DNA of 62,413 nucleotides, from positions 1 to 62,413 of the forward strand of contig DALYJJ010000021.1 in NCBI GenBank assembly GCA_031969915.1, in the 5' to 3' direction. Positions within the stretch are counted from its first letter, which is position 1. Each line of letters opens with the position of its first letter. Source of the stretch: DALYJJ01 sp031969915. GTDB lineage: Bacteria > Acidobacteriota > Terriglobia > Bryobacterales > Bryobacteraceae. Below are positions 8,488-18,078 of this stretch, piece by piece. The notes below the pieces were generated by a model. That model saw nothing but the letters and a program-made list of their open reading frames with translations, was not told where the DNA came from and ran no database searches. The translations under genes and the position numbers were made by a program.

Positions 8488-9413
8488 ACCGCGGCGCGCT
8501 CCAGGCGGTCGCGAATCGCAGCCCATGCGCCTTCGGCGGGCGGGGCCTCCACCGCGATGGCGTCCCAGTTTTCGGCGTCCAATTCGTGCAGGACGCGATA
8601 GATCTCCGCCGCATAAGCAGAGGGCGCGGCGGGCAGGCGGACGGCGCGCGCGGCCGCGGGGAACGGCGCGCGATGCCAGATCGCCGCCACGCGCCCGGGG
8701 GGCAGTTGTCCGTCGCGCACCAAGTGGAGCGGCGTGCGCGGCGAATAGTGCACGGGATGCAGGCCCGGGGCGGCATGAGCCTCGGCGGAGGCCGGCTGCG
8801 GCGGGGACTGCACGGGGCCGATGAGGGCCTCGATCTCTTCCGCCGTCACCATGCCGGGGCGCAGAAGGCGCGCCTCGCCCGCCAGCGAGATCACGGTGGA
8901 TTCAATGCCCACCGCCGCCGGGCCGCCATCGAGGACCAGGTCGACGGCATCGCCCAGGCCGCGGCTCACGTGTTCGGCGATGGTCGGCGAAAGGCGCGTA
9001 AAGCGGTTCGCACTCGGCGCGGCGATGGGGACGCGCGCGGCCCGGATCAACTCGAGGGCTACCGGATGGGCCGGCACGCGCAGGCCGACGGTCGACAACC
9101 CGGCGGTGACACGATCGGGAACGACGCGCGCCTTGGGCAGAACGATGGTCAGCGGGCCGGGCCAGTAGACCCGCGCGAGCAGTTCGGCCTGCGGCGGCCA
9201 GAGGGAGACCAGGCGCCGGGCCATTTCGATGGAATCCACATGGACAATCAGCGGGCTGGTGGCCGGACGCTGTTTGGCCGAATAGACGCGCTCAACGGCC
9301 TCGGGGTCCAGGGCATTGGCGCCCAACCCGTACACCGTTTCCGTGGGAAACGCGACCAAGCGTCCCTGGCGGATCAGCTCCGCTGCTCGCTCGATGTCCT
9401 CGCGAGTGGGCAT
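8484..9413 (-). CDS. tsaC: L-threonylcarbamoyladenylate synthase (TsaC/Sua5)
   Basis: 309 residues. It makes threonylcarbamoyl-AMP from Thr, bicarbonate and ATP for the t6A modification at position 37 of ANN-decoding tRNAs. The YrdC domain shows LVAFPTETVYGLGANA, SAKQRP, the nucleotide-binding SPLIVHV and APSANRFTRLSPT; the extra C-terminal Sua5 domain (from about residue 200, ending EIYRVLHELD) makes it the long Sua5/YwlC form. The ATG at 9413 shares its A with the prfB stop (TGATG), so the two are translationally coupled; both act in translation. Confidence 0.95.
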   Translation of the reverse strand: MPTREDIERAAELIRQGRLVAFPTETVYGLGANALDPEAVERVYSAKQRPATSPLIVHVDSIEMARRLVSLWPPQAELLARVYWPGPLTIVLPKARVVPDRVTAGLSTVGLRVPAHPVALELIRAARVPIAAPSANRFTRLSPTIAEHVSRGLGDAVDLVLDGGPAAVGIESTVISLAGEARLLRPGMVTAEEIEALIGPVQSPPQPASAEAHAAPGLHPVHYSPRTPLHLVRDGQLPPGRVAAIWHRAPFPAAARAVRLPAAPSAYAAEIYRVLHELDAENWDAIAVEAPPAEGAWAAIRDRLERAAV

Positions 9414-10547
9414 CAGTCGAGATCGTCCTTGCCTCCGTCGCCGGCCGTTTTGCCGGTCTTCCGCCACACCAGGTAGGCGTGCAGCAGTTGCTCCAGGTCG
9501 CCGTCGAGGACGCGATCCACGTCGCCGATGGAGAGCTTCGTCCGATGGTCTTTGATCATCCGATAAGGCGCGAGCACATAGCTCCGGATCTGGCTGCCGA
9601 AGTTGATGTCGGCCTTGGATTCCTCGAGTTTGTCCTGCTCGACGCGGCGTTTGGCCATCTCGTGCTCATAGAGGCGCGCCTTCAGTTGCTTCATCGCGCT
9701 GGCGCGGTTCTTGTGCTGGGAGCGCTCGTTCTGGCATTGCACAACGATGCCCGTGGGCAGGTGCGTCATGCGGATCGCCGAGTCCGTGCGGTTGACGTGC
9801 TGGCCGCCCGCGCCGCCGGCGCGGAACGTGTCCACGCGAAGGTCTTCGGGCTTCACTTCGATCTTGATGTCGTCGTCGATCTGGGGATAAATGAACACCG
9901 AGGCGAAGGAAGTGTGGCGCCGGGCGTTGGCGTCGAAGGGCGAGATGCGCACCAGCCGGTGGACGCCGATCTCGCTCTGCAGCAGGCCGTAGGCATTCTC
10001 GCCGTTGATCTCCACGGTGGCCGATTTGATGCCCGCGCCTTCGCCCTCCAGGCGGTCCGTGACCACCGCTTCCAGGCCGTGCCGCTCGGCCCAACGCAAG
10101 TACATCCGGAGCAGCATCTCCGCCCAATCCTGGCTCTCGGTGCCGCCCGCGCCGGGATGCACGGTGAGGATGGCGGCACGAGCATCGTTTTCGCCCGAGA
10201 GGAGCATCCCGGTCTCGAGCGCCTCCAGGTGTTCGGCGAACTTCTTCAGTTCGCGCGACAACTCCGCGGCCACCTCCTCGCCCTCCCGCCCGAGTTCGAA
10301 GAGCGTTTCGATATCCGATGCCCGGGAAGCGATCAGGCGGTCGTCGGACACGGTCTGGTCGAGGCGCTTGCGATCCTGCAGGATCTTCTGGCTCTTCTCC
10401 GGATCGGCCCAGAAATCGGGGGCAGAAATCAGCCCTTCCAGAGATTCCAGTTGGGATTTCTTCTTGGGAACGTCAAAGATAGCTCCGCACAGCTTCTGCT
10501 TGCTGGCGGAGCGAGGCGTACTCTCGTTCCAGTTCGTCGAGGGTCAT
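9413..10547 (-). CDS. prfB: peptide chain release factor 2, with programmed +1 frameshift
   Basis: RF2 recognises UGA and UAA and triggers peptide release. The ATG at 10547 opens a 24-codon frame ending …VRSYL at an in-frame TGA (10473-10475). Skipping one T (10475) moves to the main frame, which starts Asp-Val-Pro and runs 353 residues to 9413, giving 377 residues in all, normal for RF2. The main frame contains the GGQ catalytic motif (GAGGQHVNRTDSA). The SPF codon-recognition tripeptide was not checked residue by residue. The gene is coupled to tsaC at its 3' end and divergent from uvrA. Confidence 0.96.
10472..10487 (-). promoter_or_regulatory. RF2 autoregulatory frameshift site
   Basis: On the minus strand the site reads CGGAGC TAT CTT TGA C. 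CTT TGA C is the conserved slippery stop context, and GGAG just upstream is the internal Shine-Dalgarno-like element that promotes the +1 slip. It matches the known E. coli arrangement (purine-rich element, TAT CTT TGA C). When RF2 is scarce, slow termination at UGA favours the slip and more RF2 is made. Confidence 0.93.
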
Positions 10548-10608
10548 ACTCACATGGTACCAAGCGCGCCGCGTCCGGCTGCGTGTGGGAGAATGAGAGT
10601 TTCCCCTC

Positions 10609-13369
10609 ATGCTCGACCGCATCACTGTGCATGGCGCCCGTCAGCACAACCTCAAGAACATCGATGTGGAGATCCCGCGCAACACGCTCACCGTGATCAC
10701 CGGGCTCAGCGGTTCGGGAAAATCGTCGCTCGCCTTCGACACGATCTACGCCGAAGGCCAGCGGCGTTACGTTGAGACTCTTTCGCCCTACGCGCGCCAG
10801 TTTCTGGACCAGATGGAACGTCCGGACGTGGACTCGATCGACGGGCTGAGCGCCGCGATCTCCATCGAGCAGAAGACAACCAACCGCAGCCCGCGGTCCA
10901 CCGTGGGTACGATCACCGAAGTCTACGATTACCTCCGCGTGCTCTATTCCTCCATCGGCACGCCGCACTGCCCGCACTGCGCGCGGGAGATCGCGCAGCA
11001 GTCCGTACAGCAGATCCTCGAACAGATCGTGGCTCTGCGCCAGGATGAGCGGATCATGATCCTGGCCCCGGTGGTCCGCGGACGGAAGGGCGAATACAAG
11101 AAGGAACTCGAGAAGTTCGCCCGCCAGGGCTTTGTGCGGGCGCGCATCGACGGCGAGTTGCGCTCCCTCGACGAGGAGATCGTGCTCGACAAACGCCGCA
11201 ATCACACCATCGAGGTGGTCGTCGACCGCCTCCTGATCAAGCCCGGCATCGAGCACCGGCTGGAAGCGTCGCTGCAGATGGCCACCAAGCTGGCCGGCGG
11301 CATCGTCCTGATCGCCGTGGTGAACGGCGAAGAGCGTTTGTACTCCCAGAAACTGGCCTGCCCGGATTGTGGGACCAGCGTACCGGCCATCGAGCCCCGG
11401 TCGTTTTCGTTCAATAGCCCGTACGGCGCCTGCGAAGCCTGCAACGGGTTGGGCAGCACCTGGGCCTTCGACCCGCTGAAGGTGCTCGTCGATCCCTCGA
11501 AACCGTTGCTCGAAGGAGGGCTTGGGCCGGGCTCCAGTTCGGCCTGGATGCAGCATCGGCTGGAGGAGATCGCGAAGAAGGGCAAGCTCAAGCTCGCCAC
11601 GCCCTTCGACCAGTTTCCGAAGAAGACCCAGGATCTGCTGCTGTTCGGCGGCACGGGCTTCGACGGCATTCTGAACATCCTGCAGTCCACCTTCGAGGAG
11701 GCGGGCGAAGGGTACCGCGAGTGGCTCATGGAGTACATGTCGCCGACGGCCTGCCTGGACTGCCACGGCAAGCGCCTCCGCGCCAGCAGCCTGGCGGTCA
11801 AGGTGAAGGGTGTGGGCATCGGCGAGTTCACCGGGCTGCCCGTGGCCCGGGCGCTGCCGTTGGTTCGCGAATGGGTGTTCACGGAGCGGGAGGGGCAGAT
11901 CGCCGGGCGGGTCCGCGAGGAGATCCAGAACCGCCTGCAATTCCTGACGGCAGTGGGCCTCGACTACCTGAGCCTCGACCGCTCGGCGGCGACTCTGTCG
12001 GGCGGCGAAGCGCAGCGCATTCGCCTGGCGACGCAGATCGGCTCCAAACTACGCGGCGTGTTGTACGTGCTCGACGAACCGTCCATCGGGCTGCACCCGC
12101 GCGATAACGAACGGCTGCTCTCGACTCTCGAGGAGCTGCGCAACCTCGGCAACACGGTGCTGGTGGTCGAGCACGATCAGGAGACCATCGAACGCGCCGA
12201 CTATGTGATCGACCTCGGCCCCGGCGCGGGGCGCCTGGGCGGCCATGTGGTCGCGCGTGGGACGCCCCGGGAAATCGAGGCGGACGGCGGTTCTCTCACC
12301 GGCCAATACCTCTCCGGCAAGGTGACCATCCCAGCCCCGGCGGTGCGGCGGCGGGGCAGCGGGAAGTCGATCGTGGTGCGCGGCGCGACGGCCCACAACC
12401 TGAAAGGGATCGACGTGGAGTTCCCGCTCGGCGTGCTCACCGTGGTCCGGCGTCAGCGGCAGCGGCAAGTCGACGCTGGTGAACGACATCCTCTACCGCA
12501 CTCTGGCACGGGCCATCTACGGTTCCCGCGAAGAACCGGCGGAGCACGATTCGATCGAGGGCATCGACCAGATCGACAAAGTAATCGAGATCGACCAGTC
12601 GCCGATCGGCCGCAGCCCGCGGTCGAATCCGGCAACCTACACGGGCGCGTTCGCTCCGATTCGCGATCTATACGCCATGCTGCCCGAATCGCGCGAGCGG
12701 GGCTACAAGCCGGGACGCTTCAGCTTCAACGTGAAGGGCGGACGCTGCGAAGCCTGCCAGGGCGACGGCCTCAAGCGCATTGAGATGAACTTCCTGCCGG
12801 ACGTCTATGTCACCTGCGACGTGTGCCGCGGCCGGCGCTACAATCGCGAAACGCTGGAGGTGAAGTACAAGGGCTACTCGATCGCCGGCCTGCTGGAGGC
12901 AACCGTGGAAGAGGCCCTGGCGGCGCTCGAGAACATTCCCCAGATCAAGGCGAAGTTAAGGACGCTGTGCGACGTCGGCCTCGGCTACATCCATCTGGGC
13001 CAGTCGGCCACCACGCTCTCCGGCGGCGAGGCCCAGCGCATCAAACTGGCGCGCGAACTCAGCCGCCGCCAGACGGGCCGCACGTTGTACATTCTGGACG
13101 AGCCGACCACGGGTCTGCACTTCGACGACGTCCGCAAGCTGCTCGACGTGATGCAGCAGCTTGTGGACTTGGGCAATACTGTCATCGTCATCGAGCATCA
13201 ACTCGACATCGTGAAGGCCGCCGACTGGATCATCGACCTGGGTCCCGAGGGCGGCGAAAAGGGCGGGCACGTGGTGGCCTGCGGCGCGCCGGCGGCGATT
13301 GTGAAGAATCGCAAGAGCCACACCGGGCGCGCGCTGGAGAAGGTCTGGAGAAACGGAAAGACGCAGTGA
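10609..13369 (+). pseudogene. uvrA: excinuclease ABC subunit A, frame broken at 12447/12448
   Basis: UvrA is the damage-sensing ATPase of nucleotide excision repair. The first frame (10609 to about 12447) carries the first Walker A (GLSGSGKSSLA), the first zinc module (CPHC, CPDC, CEAC) and an LSGGEAQRIRLATQ signature. After VEFPLGVLTVV the frame is lost; reading resumes in the next frame with GVSGSGKSTLVND, the second Walker A, then the second zinc finger (CEACQGDG, CDVCRGRRY) and signature LSGGEAQRIKLARE. The join lacks one Thr codon's worth of sequence, consistent with loss of two bases between 12447 and 12448. Otherwise the gene is full length (about 920 residues). It may be a real mutation or a sequencing error; the rest shows no decay, which favours an error or a very recent event. 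Confidence 0.93.
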
Positions 13370-14325
13370 GCCGCTATCGAATTGAGCCCCTCGAATTCGC
13401 GGGGCTGACCACCATTCCGATCCGCGCCCGAGGCGGCAAGGTCCGCGTTGAGGACTTCGCAGCACCGCACCGGAAGGGCTCGGGCCTGGAGGGTTTCTTC
13501 GCTTCCCTGCCGCGCATCCTGGCCGCGGACAGCCTGCGCGCGGTGATCGAAGCGCTGCGCGGAGCGAAGGCCAAGGGGCGTCCGATTCTGTGGGGACTCG
13601 GCGGCCACGTGATCAAGTGCGGATTGGCAGGCGTGTTGCTCGATCTGATGCGCCGCGGCTTCGCCACCGGCTTCGTGATGAACGGAGCGGCTTCGATTCA
13701 CGATTTCGAGATCGCCATCGCCGGCTGCACGAGCGAGGACGTGGAATCGGTGTTGCCCGACGGCCGCTTCGGCACCGCCGAAGAGACGGGCCGCGAGATG
13801 AACGAGGCGATCGTCGTGGGCGCCCGAGACGGAATCGGCATGGGCGAGGCGCTGGGGCGGCGGCTCGACGCAATCGCCGATGGAGCCTATGCGGAAGCCA
13901 GTTTGTTGCTTGGCGCCTGGCGCGCGTCCGTCCCGGTGACCGTGCACGTGGCCGTGGGCACCGACACGCCGCACACCTATCCGCAGGCCGACGGCGCGGC
14001 CATCGGCGCGGCCACGCATCACGACTTTCGCCTGCTGTGTCGCCTGGTGACGGAACTGGGCGAGGGCGGCGTGTATCTGAACGTCGGCTCGGCGGTGGTG
14101 CTGCCCGAGGTCTTCTTGAAGGCTGTTTCGGTGGTTCGGAACCTTGGCCATCCGCTGCTACACTTCACTACAGTGAACCTGGATTTCCTGCAGCACTACC
14201 GGCCGAAGGTGAACGTCGTCGACCGCCCGCATGCGAAGGCCGGCGGACGCGGCTACTCGCTCACGGGCCATCACGAAATCATGGTTCCTCTCATCGCGGC
14301 TGCGCTGGTGGAAAGCGAAGGGTGA
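13366..14325 (+). CDS. conserved protein of unknown function, possibly deoxyhypusine-synthase-like fold
   Basis: 319 residues from a GTG at 13366 that overlaps the uvrA stop (GTGA), with GGAAAG upstream. Conserved-looking blocks are ILWGLGGHVIKCGL, FVMNGAASIHDFEIA, LPDGRFGTAEETGREMNEA, GTDTPHTYPQADGAAIG and LTGHHEIMVPLIAAAL. Glycine-rich turns after strands suggest a Rossmann-like alpha/beta protein. I do not firmly recognise the family; a resemblance to deoxyhypusine synthase-like proteins is a weak impression only. It is soluble, with no signal peptide. It is tightly linked to uvrA upstream and to the CPBP protease gene downstream (TGATG overlap). Confidence 0.75.
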   Translation: MSRYRIEPLEFAGLTTIPIRARGGKVRVEDFAAPHRKGSGLEGFFASLPRILAADSLRAVIEALRGAKAKGRPILWGLGGHVIKCGLAGVLLDLMRRGFATGFVMNGAASIHDFEIAIAGCTSEDVESVLPDGRFGTAEETGREMNEAIVVGARDGIGMGEALGRRLDAIADGAYAEASLLLGAWRASVPVTVHVAVGTDTPHTYPQADGAAIGAATHHDFRLLCRLVTELGEGGVYLNVGSAVVLPEVFLKAVSVVRNLGHPLLHFTTVNLDFLQHYRPKVNVVDRPHAKAGGRGYSLTGHHEIMVPLIAAALVESEG

Positions 14326-15077
14326 TGGGAGCGGAGCAGCCGCTGTTTCAGCACGGCGCGCCGGCGCGCGAGCCCGACAGCCCCGCCGTCTTCTGGGGCT
14401 ACCAGGACCTGGCGGTGTTCATCAGCCTAGCCGTGCCCTCGCTCTTCGTGGCGCTGCTCATCACCTATGGAGCCTTCAGCCTGCTCGGGTTGCCGCCCCA
14501 GGCCAAGGCCGTGCGCACCCTGGTGCCGCAGTTCCTTGGTTACGGTTTCTGGTTTCTGAGCCTCTACCTGCTCTTGAAGCTCAAGTACGACCGCCCCTTC
14601 TGGCCGTCGCTCGCCTGGCGTAAACCGGACCGCGGCATTGTCTTCAACCTACTGGCGGGCCCCGCCCTGGCCTTCACGGTGGGCATGCTGGGCGTGCTCA
14701 TGAAGACGCCGCAGATCGACATGCCGATCCGGGAGTTCCTGAGCGACCCCGTTTCCATCGCCCTGATGGGTATCTTCGCCACCACGCTCGGTCCGCTGTG
14801 CGAGGAACTCGCCTTCCGCGGTTTTCTGCAGCCTCTCGTGCAAAGGACGTTCGGCGCGGCGGCGGGTATCGTCATCGCCGCGCTCCCGTTCGCCCTGTTG
14901 CACGGACCCCAATACGGATGGTCCTGGCGGCACATCCTGCTGCTTGTCTTCGCGGCCGTTGCCTTCGGATGGACGCGGCACGTCACCCACTCCACGGCGG
15001 CGTCCACGGTGATGCACGCCACCTACAACCTGACTTTCTTTGTGGCCTTCCTGATGCAGCGGGGGCCGGTTGGTTAA
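14325..15077 (+). CDS. CPBP-family intramembrane glutamic endopeptidase (Abi/Rce1-like)
   Basis: 250 residues with about seven hydrophobic segments. The catalytic blocks of the CPBP (PF02517) family are visible: CEELAFRGFLQP (EExxxR), FALLHGPQYG and a late HATYN. The family cleaves within membranes (CAAX-type proteases, bacteriocin self-immunity proteins and others), so the substrate is open. The ATG at 14325 shares a base with the upstream stop (TGATG). It is followed 6 nt later by mtnA, so it is in the middle of a five-gene plus-strand run. Confidence 0.9.
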   Translation: MGAEQPLFQHGAPAREPDSPAVFWGYQDLAVFISLAVPSLFVALLITYGAFSLLGLPPQAKAVRTLVPQFLGYGFWFLSLYLLLKLKYDRPFWPSLAWRKPDRGIVFNLLAGPALAFTVGMLGVLMKTPQIDMPIREFLSDPVSIALMGIFATTLGPLCEELAFRGFLQPLVQRTFGAAAGIVIAALPFALLHGPQYGWSWRHILLLVFAAVAFGWTRHVTHSTAASTVMHATYNLTFFVAFLMQRGPVG

Positions 15078-15083
15078 CGATTC

Positions 15084-16112
15084 ATGGTAGAGACCATTTA
15101 CTGGAACGACGGCGCGGTGGTGATGATCGACCAGACGCGCTTGCCGAAAGAAGAAGTTTACGTGAGCTGCCGCGACTACAAGGAAGTGGCCGAGGCAATC
15201 CGCTCGATGGTCATTCGCGGGGCGCCTGCGATCGGCGTGGCCGCGGCCATGGGCGTGGCGATCGGCGCGCTCAAGGCGGAGGACGTGGATGCCGAGTTCG
15301 ACGAGATCTGCTCCACGCTGGCCGCCACGCGGCCAACGGCGGTGAATCTGTTCTGGGGCATCGAGCGGATGCGGCGGCTCTACCAGAGCCTGCGCGGCCG
15401 CCCGGTCGCCGAAATCCGCGCACGCCTCATCGCTGAGGCCCAACTGGTCCGCGAAGAGGACATCGCGATCAACCGGGAGATCGGCCGCCACGGCGCGCCC
15501 CTGGTGCCGGACGGCAAGACCGTGCTCACCCACTGCAACGCCGGTGCGCTCGCCACCGCGGGCTTCGGCACGGCGCTGGGTGTGATTCGGGCTGCGGTAG
15601 CGGCAGGCAAGCAGATCGACGTCTTCGCCGACGAGACGCGCCCGTTCCTGCAGGGGGCGCGTCTGACGGCCTGGGAGTTGCAGCAGGACGGCATCGCCAC
15701 CACGCTGATCACGGACAACATGGCCGGCCATTTTCTCAAGAGCGGCCGCATCGGATGCGTGGTGGTGGGGGCCGACCGCATCGCGGCCAACGGCGATGTG
15801 GCGAACAAGGTGGGCACCTACGGCGTGGCCGTCCTGGCCCGGGAGAACAATGTCCCGTTCTATGTCGCCGCGCCCGTTTCCACGCTCGACTTGACGCTCG
15901 CCTCCGGCGACCAGATCCCGATCGAGGAGCGCGCCGCCGCCGAAGTCACCCACGTCTTCGGCGTCCCGGTGGCGCCCGAGGGCATCGCCGTGGCGAATCC
16001 CGCGTTCGACGTCACACCCGCCCGCTACGTCACCGGGATCATCACCGAAAAAGGCGTGGCGCGCGCTCCGTACCAGGAATCCCTTAAGAAATTGATGGAG
16101 AACGAAGCATGA
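15084..16112 (+). CDS. mtnA: S-methyl-5-thioribose-1-phosphate isomerase
   Basis: 342 residues, family-typical. It converts methylthioribose-1-phosphate to methylthioribulose-1-phosphate in the methionine salvage pathway. Visible blocks are MVIRGAPAIGVAAA, the catalytic-Cys block THCNAGALATAG and the catalytic-Asp block VVGADRIAANGDVANKVGT; the fold belongs to the eIF2B-alpha-like family. No other mtn gene lies in the window, so the rest of the pathway would be elsewhere. Its stop overlaps the TlpA-like start (ATGA at 16109-16112). Confidence 0.95.
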   Translation: MVETIYWNDGAVVMIDQTRLPKEEVYVSCRDYKEVAEAIRSMVIRGAPAIGVAAAMGVAIGALKAEDVDAEFDEICSTLAATRPTAVNLFWGIERMRRLYQSLRGRPVAEIRARLIAEAQLVREEDIAINREIGRHGAPLVPDGKTVLTHCNAGALATAGFGTALGVIRAAVAAGKQIDVFADETRPFLQGARLTAWELQQDGIATTLITDNMAGHFLKSGRIGCVVVGADRIAANGDVANKVGTYGVAVLARENNVPFYVAAPVSTLDLTLASGDQIPIEERAAAEVTHVFGVPVAPEGIAVANPAFDVTPARYVTGIITEKGVARAPYQESLKKLMENEA

Positions 16113-16645
16113 GACGACTGTGGACCCTGTTGTTGTGCTCGGCCGCCCTTTTCGCGTCCGGCGACTTCTCGAACCGCCGCGCGCCGAGTTGGGCCCTGCC
16201 GGATTCGAACCTTGTTCATTACGACATTCTGGATTACCGCGGCAAAGTGGTGGTGCTGGACTTCATGGCCGCCCAGTGCGTTCACTGCCTTGAAGTCGCG
16301 CCGCTGATGGATGAAGTGAAGAAGAAGTTCGGCGACCGCGTGGCCGTGTTCTCGATCGTCACCTACCCGCCCGACACCCAACAAACCGTTGGTAACTTCC
16401 AGGCCCAGACCAAGACCCAGGTGCCGATTCTGTTCGACTGCGGCCAGGTGACTCGCAACTATCTGAAGATCACCGCTCAATCCAGCCAGCGGGACCTGCC
16501 GCACGTCTTCCTGATCGACCAGGCGGGCGTGATCAAGAACGACTTCGCTTACGGGCCGGACAACAAGGGAATCTTCGCCGGCAAGGGCCTGTTGAAAGAG
16601 ATCGAGAAGCTGCTCGGCCCCGCGCCCGCGCCGAAAAAGAAGTAG
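16109..16645 (+). CDS. TlpA-like exported thioredoxin-fold protein
   Basis: 178 residues. A signal peptide (MRRLWTLLLCSAALFASG) is followed by a TlpA/AhpC-TSA fold: KVVVLDFMAAQCVHCLEVAP carries the CxxC redox pair (CVHC), followed by PILFDCG and LPHVFLIDQAG, where the cis-Pro is expected. It is probably a periplasmic thiol-disulfide oxidoreductase, as in cytochrome maturation or disulfide reduction; the partner is unknown. The C-terminus is a short Pro/Lys tail. The start overlaps the mtnA stop. The following gene is convergent. Confidence 0.88.
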   Translation: MRRLWTLLLCSAALFASGDFSNRRAPSWALPDSNLVHYDILDYRGKVVVLDFMAAQCVHCLEVAPLMDEVKKKFGDRVAVFSIVTYPPDTQQTVGNFQAQTKTQVPILFDCGQVTRNYLKITAQSSQRDLPHVFLIDQAGVIKNDFAYGPDNKGIFAGKGLLKEIEKLLGPAPAPKKK

Positions 16646-16654
16646 GTTCGCGCG

Positions 16655-17983
16655 CTAGTTGAGGCGGATCTCCTCGCCCGCCTTCAACCCGGAAATCACA
16701 GCCGCGTGGGTGGTGTTACGCGCGCCCACCTGGACGATGCGTTTCTCAAACCCCTGGGCCGTTTTGACGTAGACCACGCTCTTGCCGTCCTCGAGCTTCA
16801 CGCCCGCCAGCGGCGCCAGGGTTGCGTTCTCTGTCTTGTGCACCACCACGTCAGCGGCGGCCGACAGGTCGGGAATCAGGCGCTGATCCGCGCCCTCGAT
16901 GCTGACCTTCACGGGAACGCTGCGGATGTAGTACTGCTGCCGGAAGCCGCTGACGGCCAGCGCGCCGATGCTGTACACGCGCCCCTTGAACTCCAGGCCG
17001 GGAAACGCATCCAGGGTCACACGTGCTTCCTGTCCGATCCGAACCAGGCCGCTTTCGGCCTGATTCAGCAGGCCTTCGATCTGCATGCTCTTCGGGTTCA
17101 CGATCTTCATCACGGGCTGGCCGGCGCCTACCTGGTCGCCCTCGGCCAGGGTGGACATTTCGCCGCCGCGAAACGTGGTTTGGATCACGGCCAGACCATC
17201 CATCGGAGATTTGATGCTGAAGAACTTGATGTCGTAGATATGCCGGTTCAGGTGGTTCTCGGTGCGCTTGCGGGCGATTTCGAGAATCGCCAGGTCGGCT
17301 TTCTGCGACAGTTCCCGCTGCTTCACGTCGGCCAGCAGTTCTTTGTAGCGCGCTTCGGTTTCGTCCACCGAGAGTTTCAGCAGTTCCTGATCCACTGAGG
17401 CGCGGATCTCGCGGGCGTTGAAATCCAACCTGGCTTTGTCCGCGTCGGACTTGGCCACGCGGAGCGATTGCTGCAGGTTCTCCGTATCGAGCGCCTGCTC
17501 GGCCTTCCGCTTGTCAATATCCAACACCGCGCTCCGCAGTTGGTTCTCCACGTCGTCGATGTGGTCGCGGGCGTCGGCCTCGTCGAACCGGAACAGTTCC
17601 TGGCCCGCCTTCACCCAGGTGCCCGAGGGCACGATCTTCTGGATCACCAGCGGCCGGTTCCGCTCGGGGCCGCGCGGCTGCGGCGCGAGGACACTCGCGT
17701 AATTGCGGGCTGAGGTGGTCCCCGCCACCCGCACTGTCTCCGCCAGCGGGCCTACGGTCACCACCGCCGTTCGGATCGCCGGGGCAGCCGGCGCCGTCTC
17801 GGCCGCCGGGCGTGAAAGCGCCCGCCATGCCAACAGTCCTCCGATCACGACGACCAGCCCCAGTAGCCAAAGCCACCGGCGCGAGGAGGAGGGCGGCCCG
17901 GGGGCCGGGGCAACAGGAGGATGTTCCGGGGGCGGAACGGTCTGCGGAGTCGGACTGGTAAGGGCTGACATCGGAGTACTCAA
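16655..17983 (-). CDS. HlyD/RND-type efflux periplasmic adaptor protein
   Basis: 442 residues. A Pro-rich cytoplasmic leader (about 1-34) precedes one membrane helix (WLWLLGLVVVIGGLLAW). The rest shows the adaptor order: a lipoyl half-motif (VIQKIVPSGTWVKAGQELFRFD), a long coiled coil (about 125-235, rich in Lys/Glu/Ala), a second lipoyl half (FFSIKSPMDGLAVI), a beta-barrel (QARVTLDAFPGLEFKGRV) and a membrane-proximal domain. Such proteins link an inner-membrane pump to an outer-membrane channel. No pump or channel gene is adjacent: both neighbours are on the opposite strand, so it is an orphan here. MacA-like and HlyD-like roles cannot be separated. Confidence 0.88.
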   Translation of the reverse strand: MSTPMSALTSPTPQTVPPPEHPPVAPAPGPPSSSRRWLWLLGLVVVIGGLLAWRALSRPAAETAPAAPAIRTAVVTVGPLAETVRVAGTTSARNYASVLAPQPRGPERNRPLVIQKIVPSGTWVKAGQELFRFDEADARDHIDDVENQLRSAVLDIDKRKAEQALDTENLQQSLRVAKSDADKARLDFNAREIRASVDQELLKLSVDETEARYKELLADVKQRELSQKADLAILEIARKRTENHLNRHIYDIKFFSIKSPMDGLAVIQTTFRGGEMSTLAEGDQVGAGQPVMKIVNPKSMQIEGLLNQAESGLVRIGQEARVTLDAFPGLEFKGRVYSIGALAVSGFRQQYYIRSVPVKVSIEGADQRLIPDLSAAADVVVHKTENATLAPLAGVKLEDGKSVVYVKTAQGFEKRIVQVGARNTTHAAVISGLKAGEEIRLN

Positions 17984-18062
17984 CGGATGATTAGACGTGC
18001 CCGTCTCCCTAAAGGCGCGAAAAGTCGCGCCCCAGGTTACGGGCCCTTAAGGCTTCTTTGGC

Positions 18063-18068
18063 TATACT
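18063..18068 (+). promoter_or_regulatory. -10-like hexamer (TATACT) just before an MFS start
   Basis: TATACT ends 10 nt before the GTG at 18079. There is no clear Shine-Dalgarno, so the transcript would start within a few bases of the start codon. No -35 at standard spacing was found. Confidence 0.35.
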
Positions 18069-18078
18069 AGCTCGGATC

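Noticed and set aside
6529..8601. 690-codon open frame on the plus strand opposite the kinase and MBL genes
   Set aside because: It is an antisense shadow; the minus-strand genes have clear motifs and the plus frame is low-complexity Arg/Gly/His/Gln-rich.
16195..16215. GGATTCGAACC, resembling the T-loop of a minus-strand tRNA
   Set aside because: Flanking bases do not form a T-stem and it lies inside the TlpA-like coding sequence.
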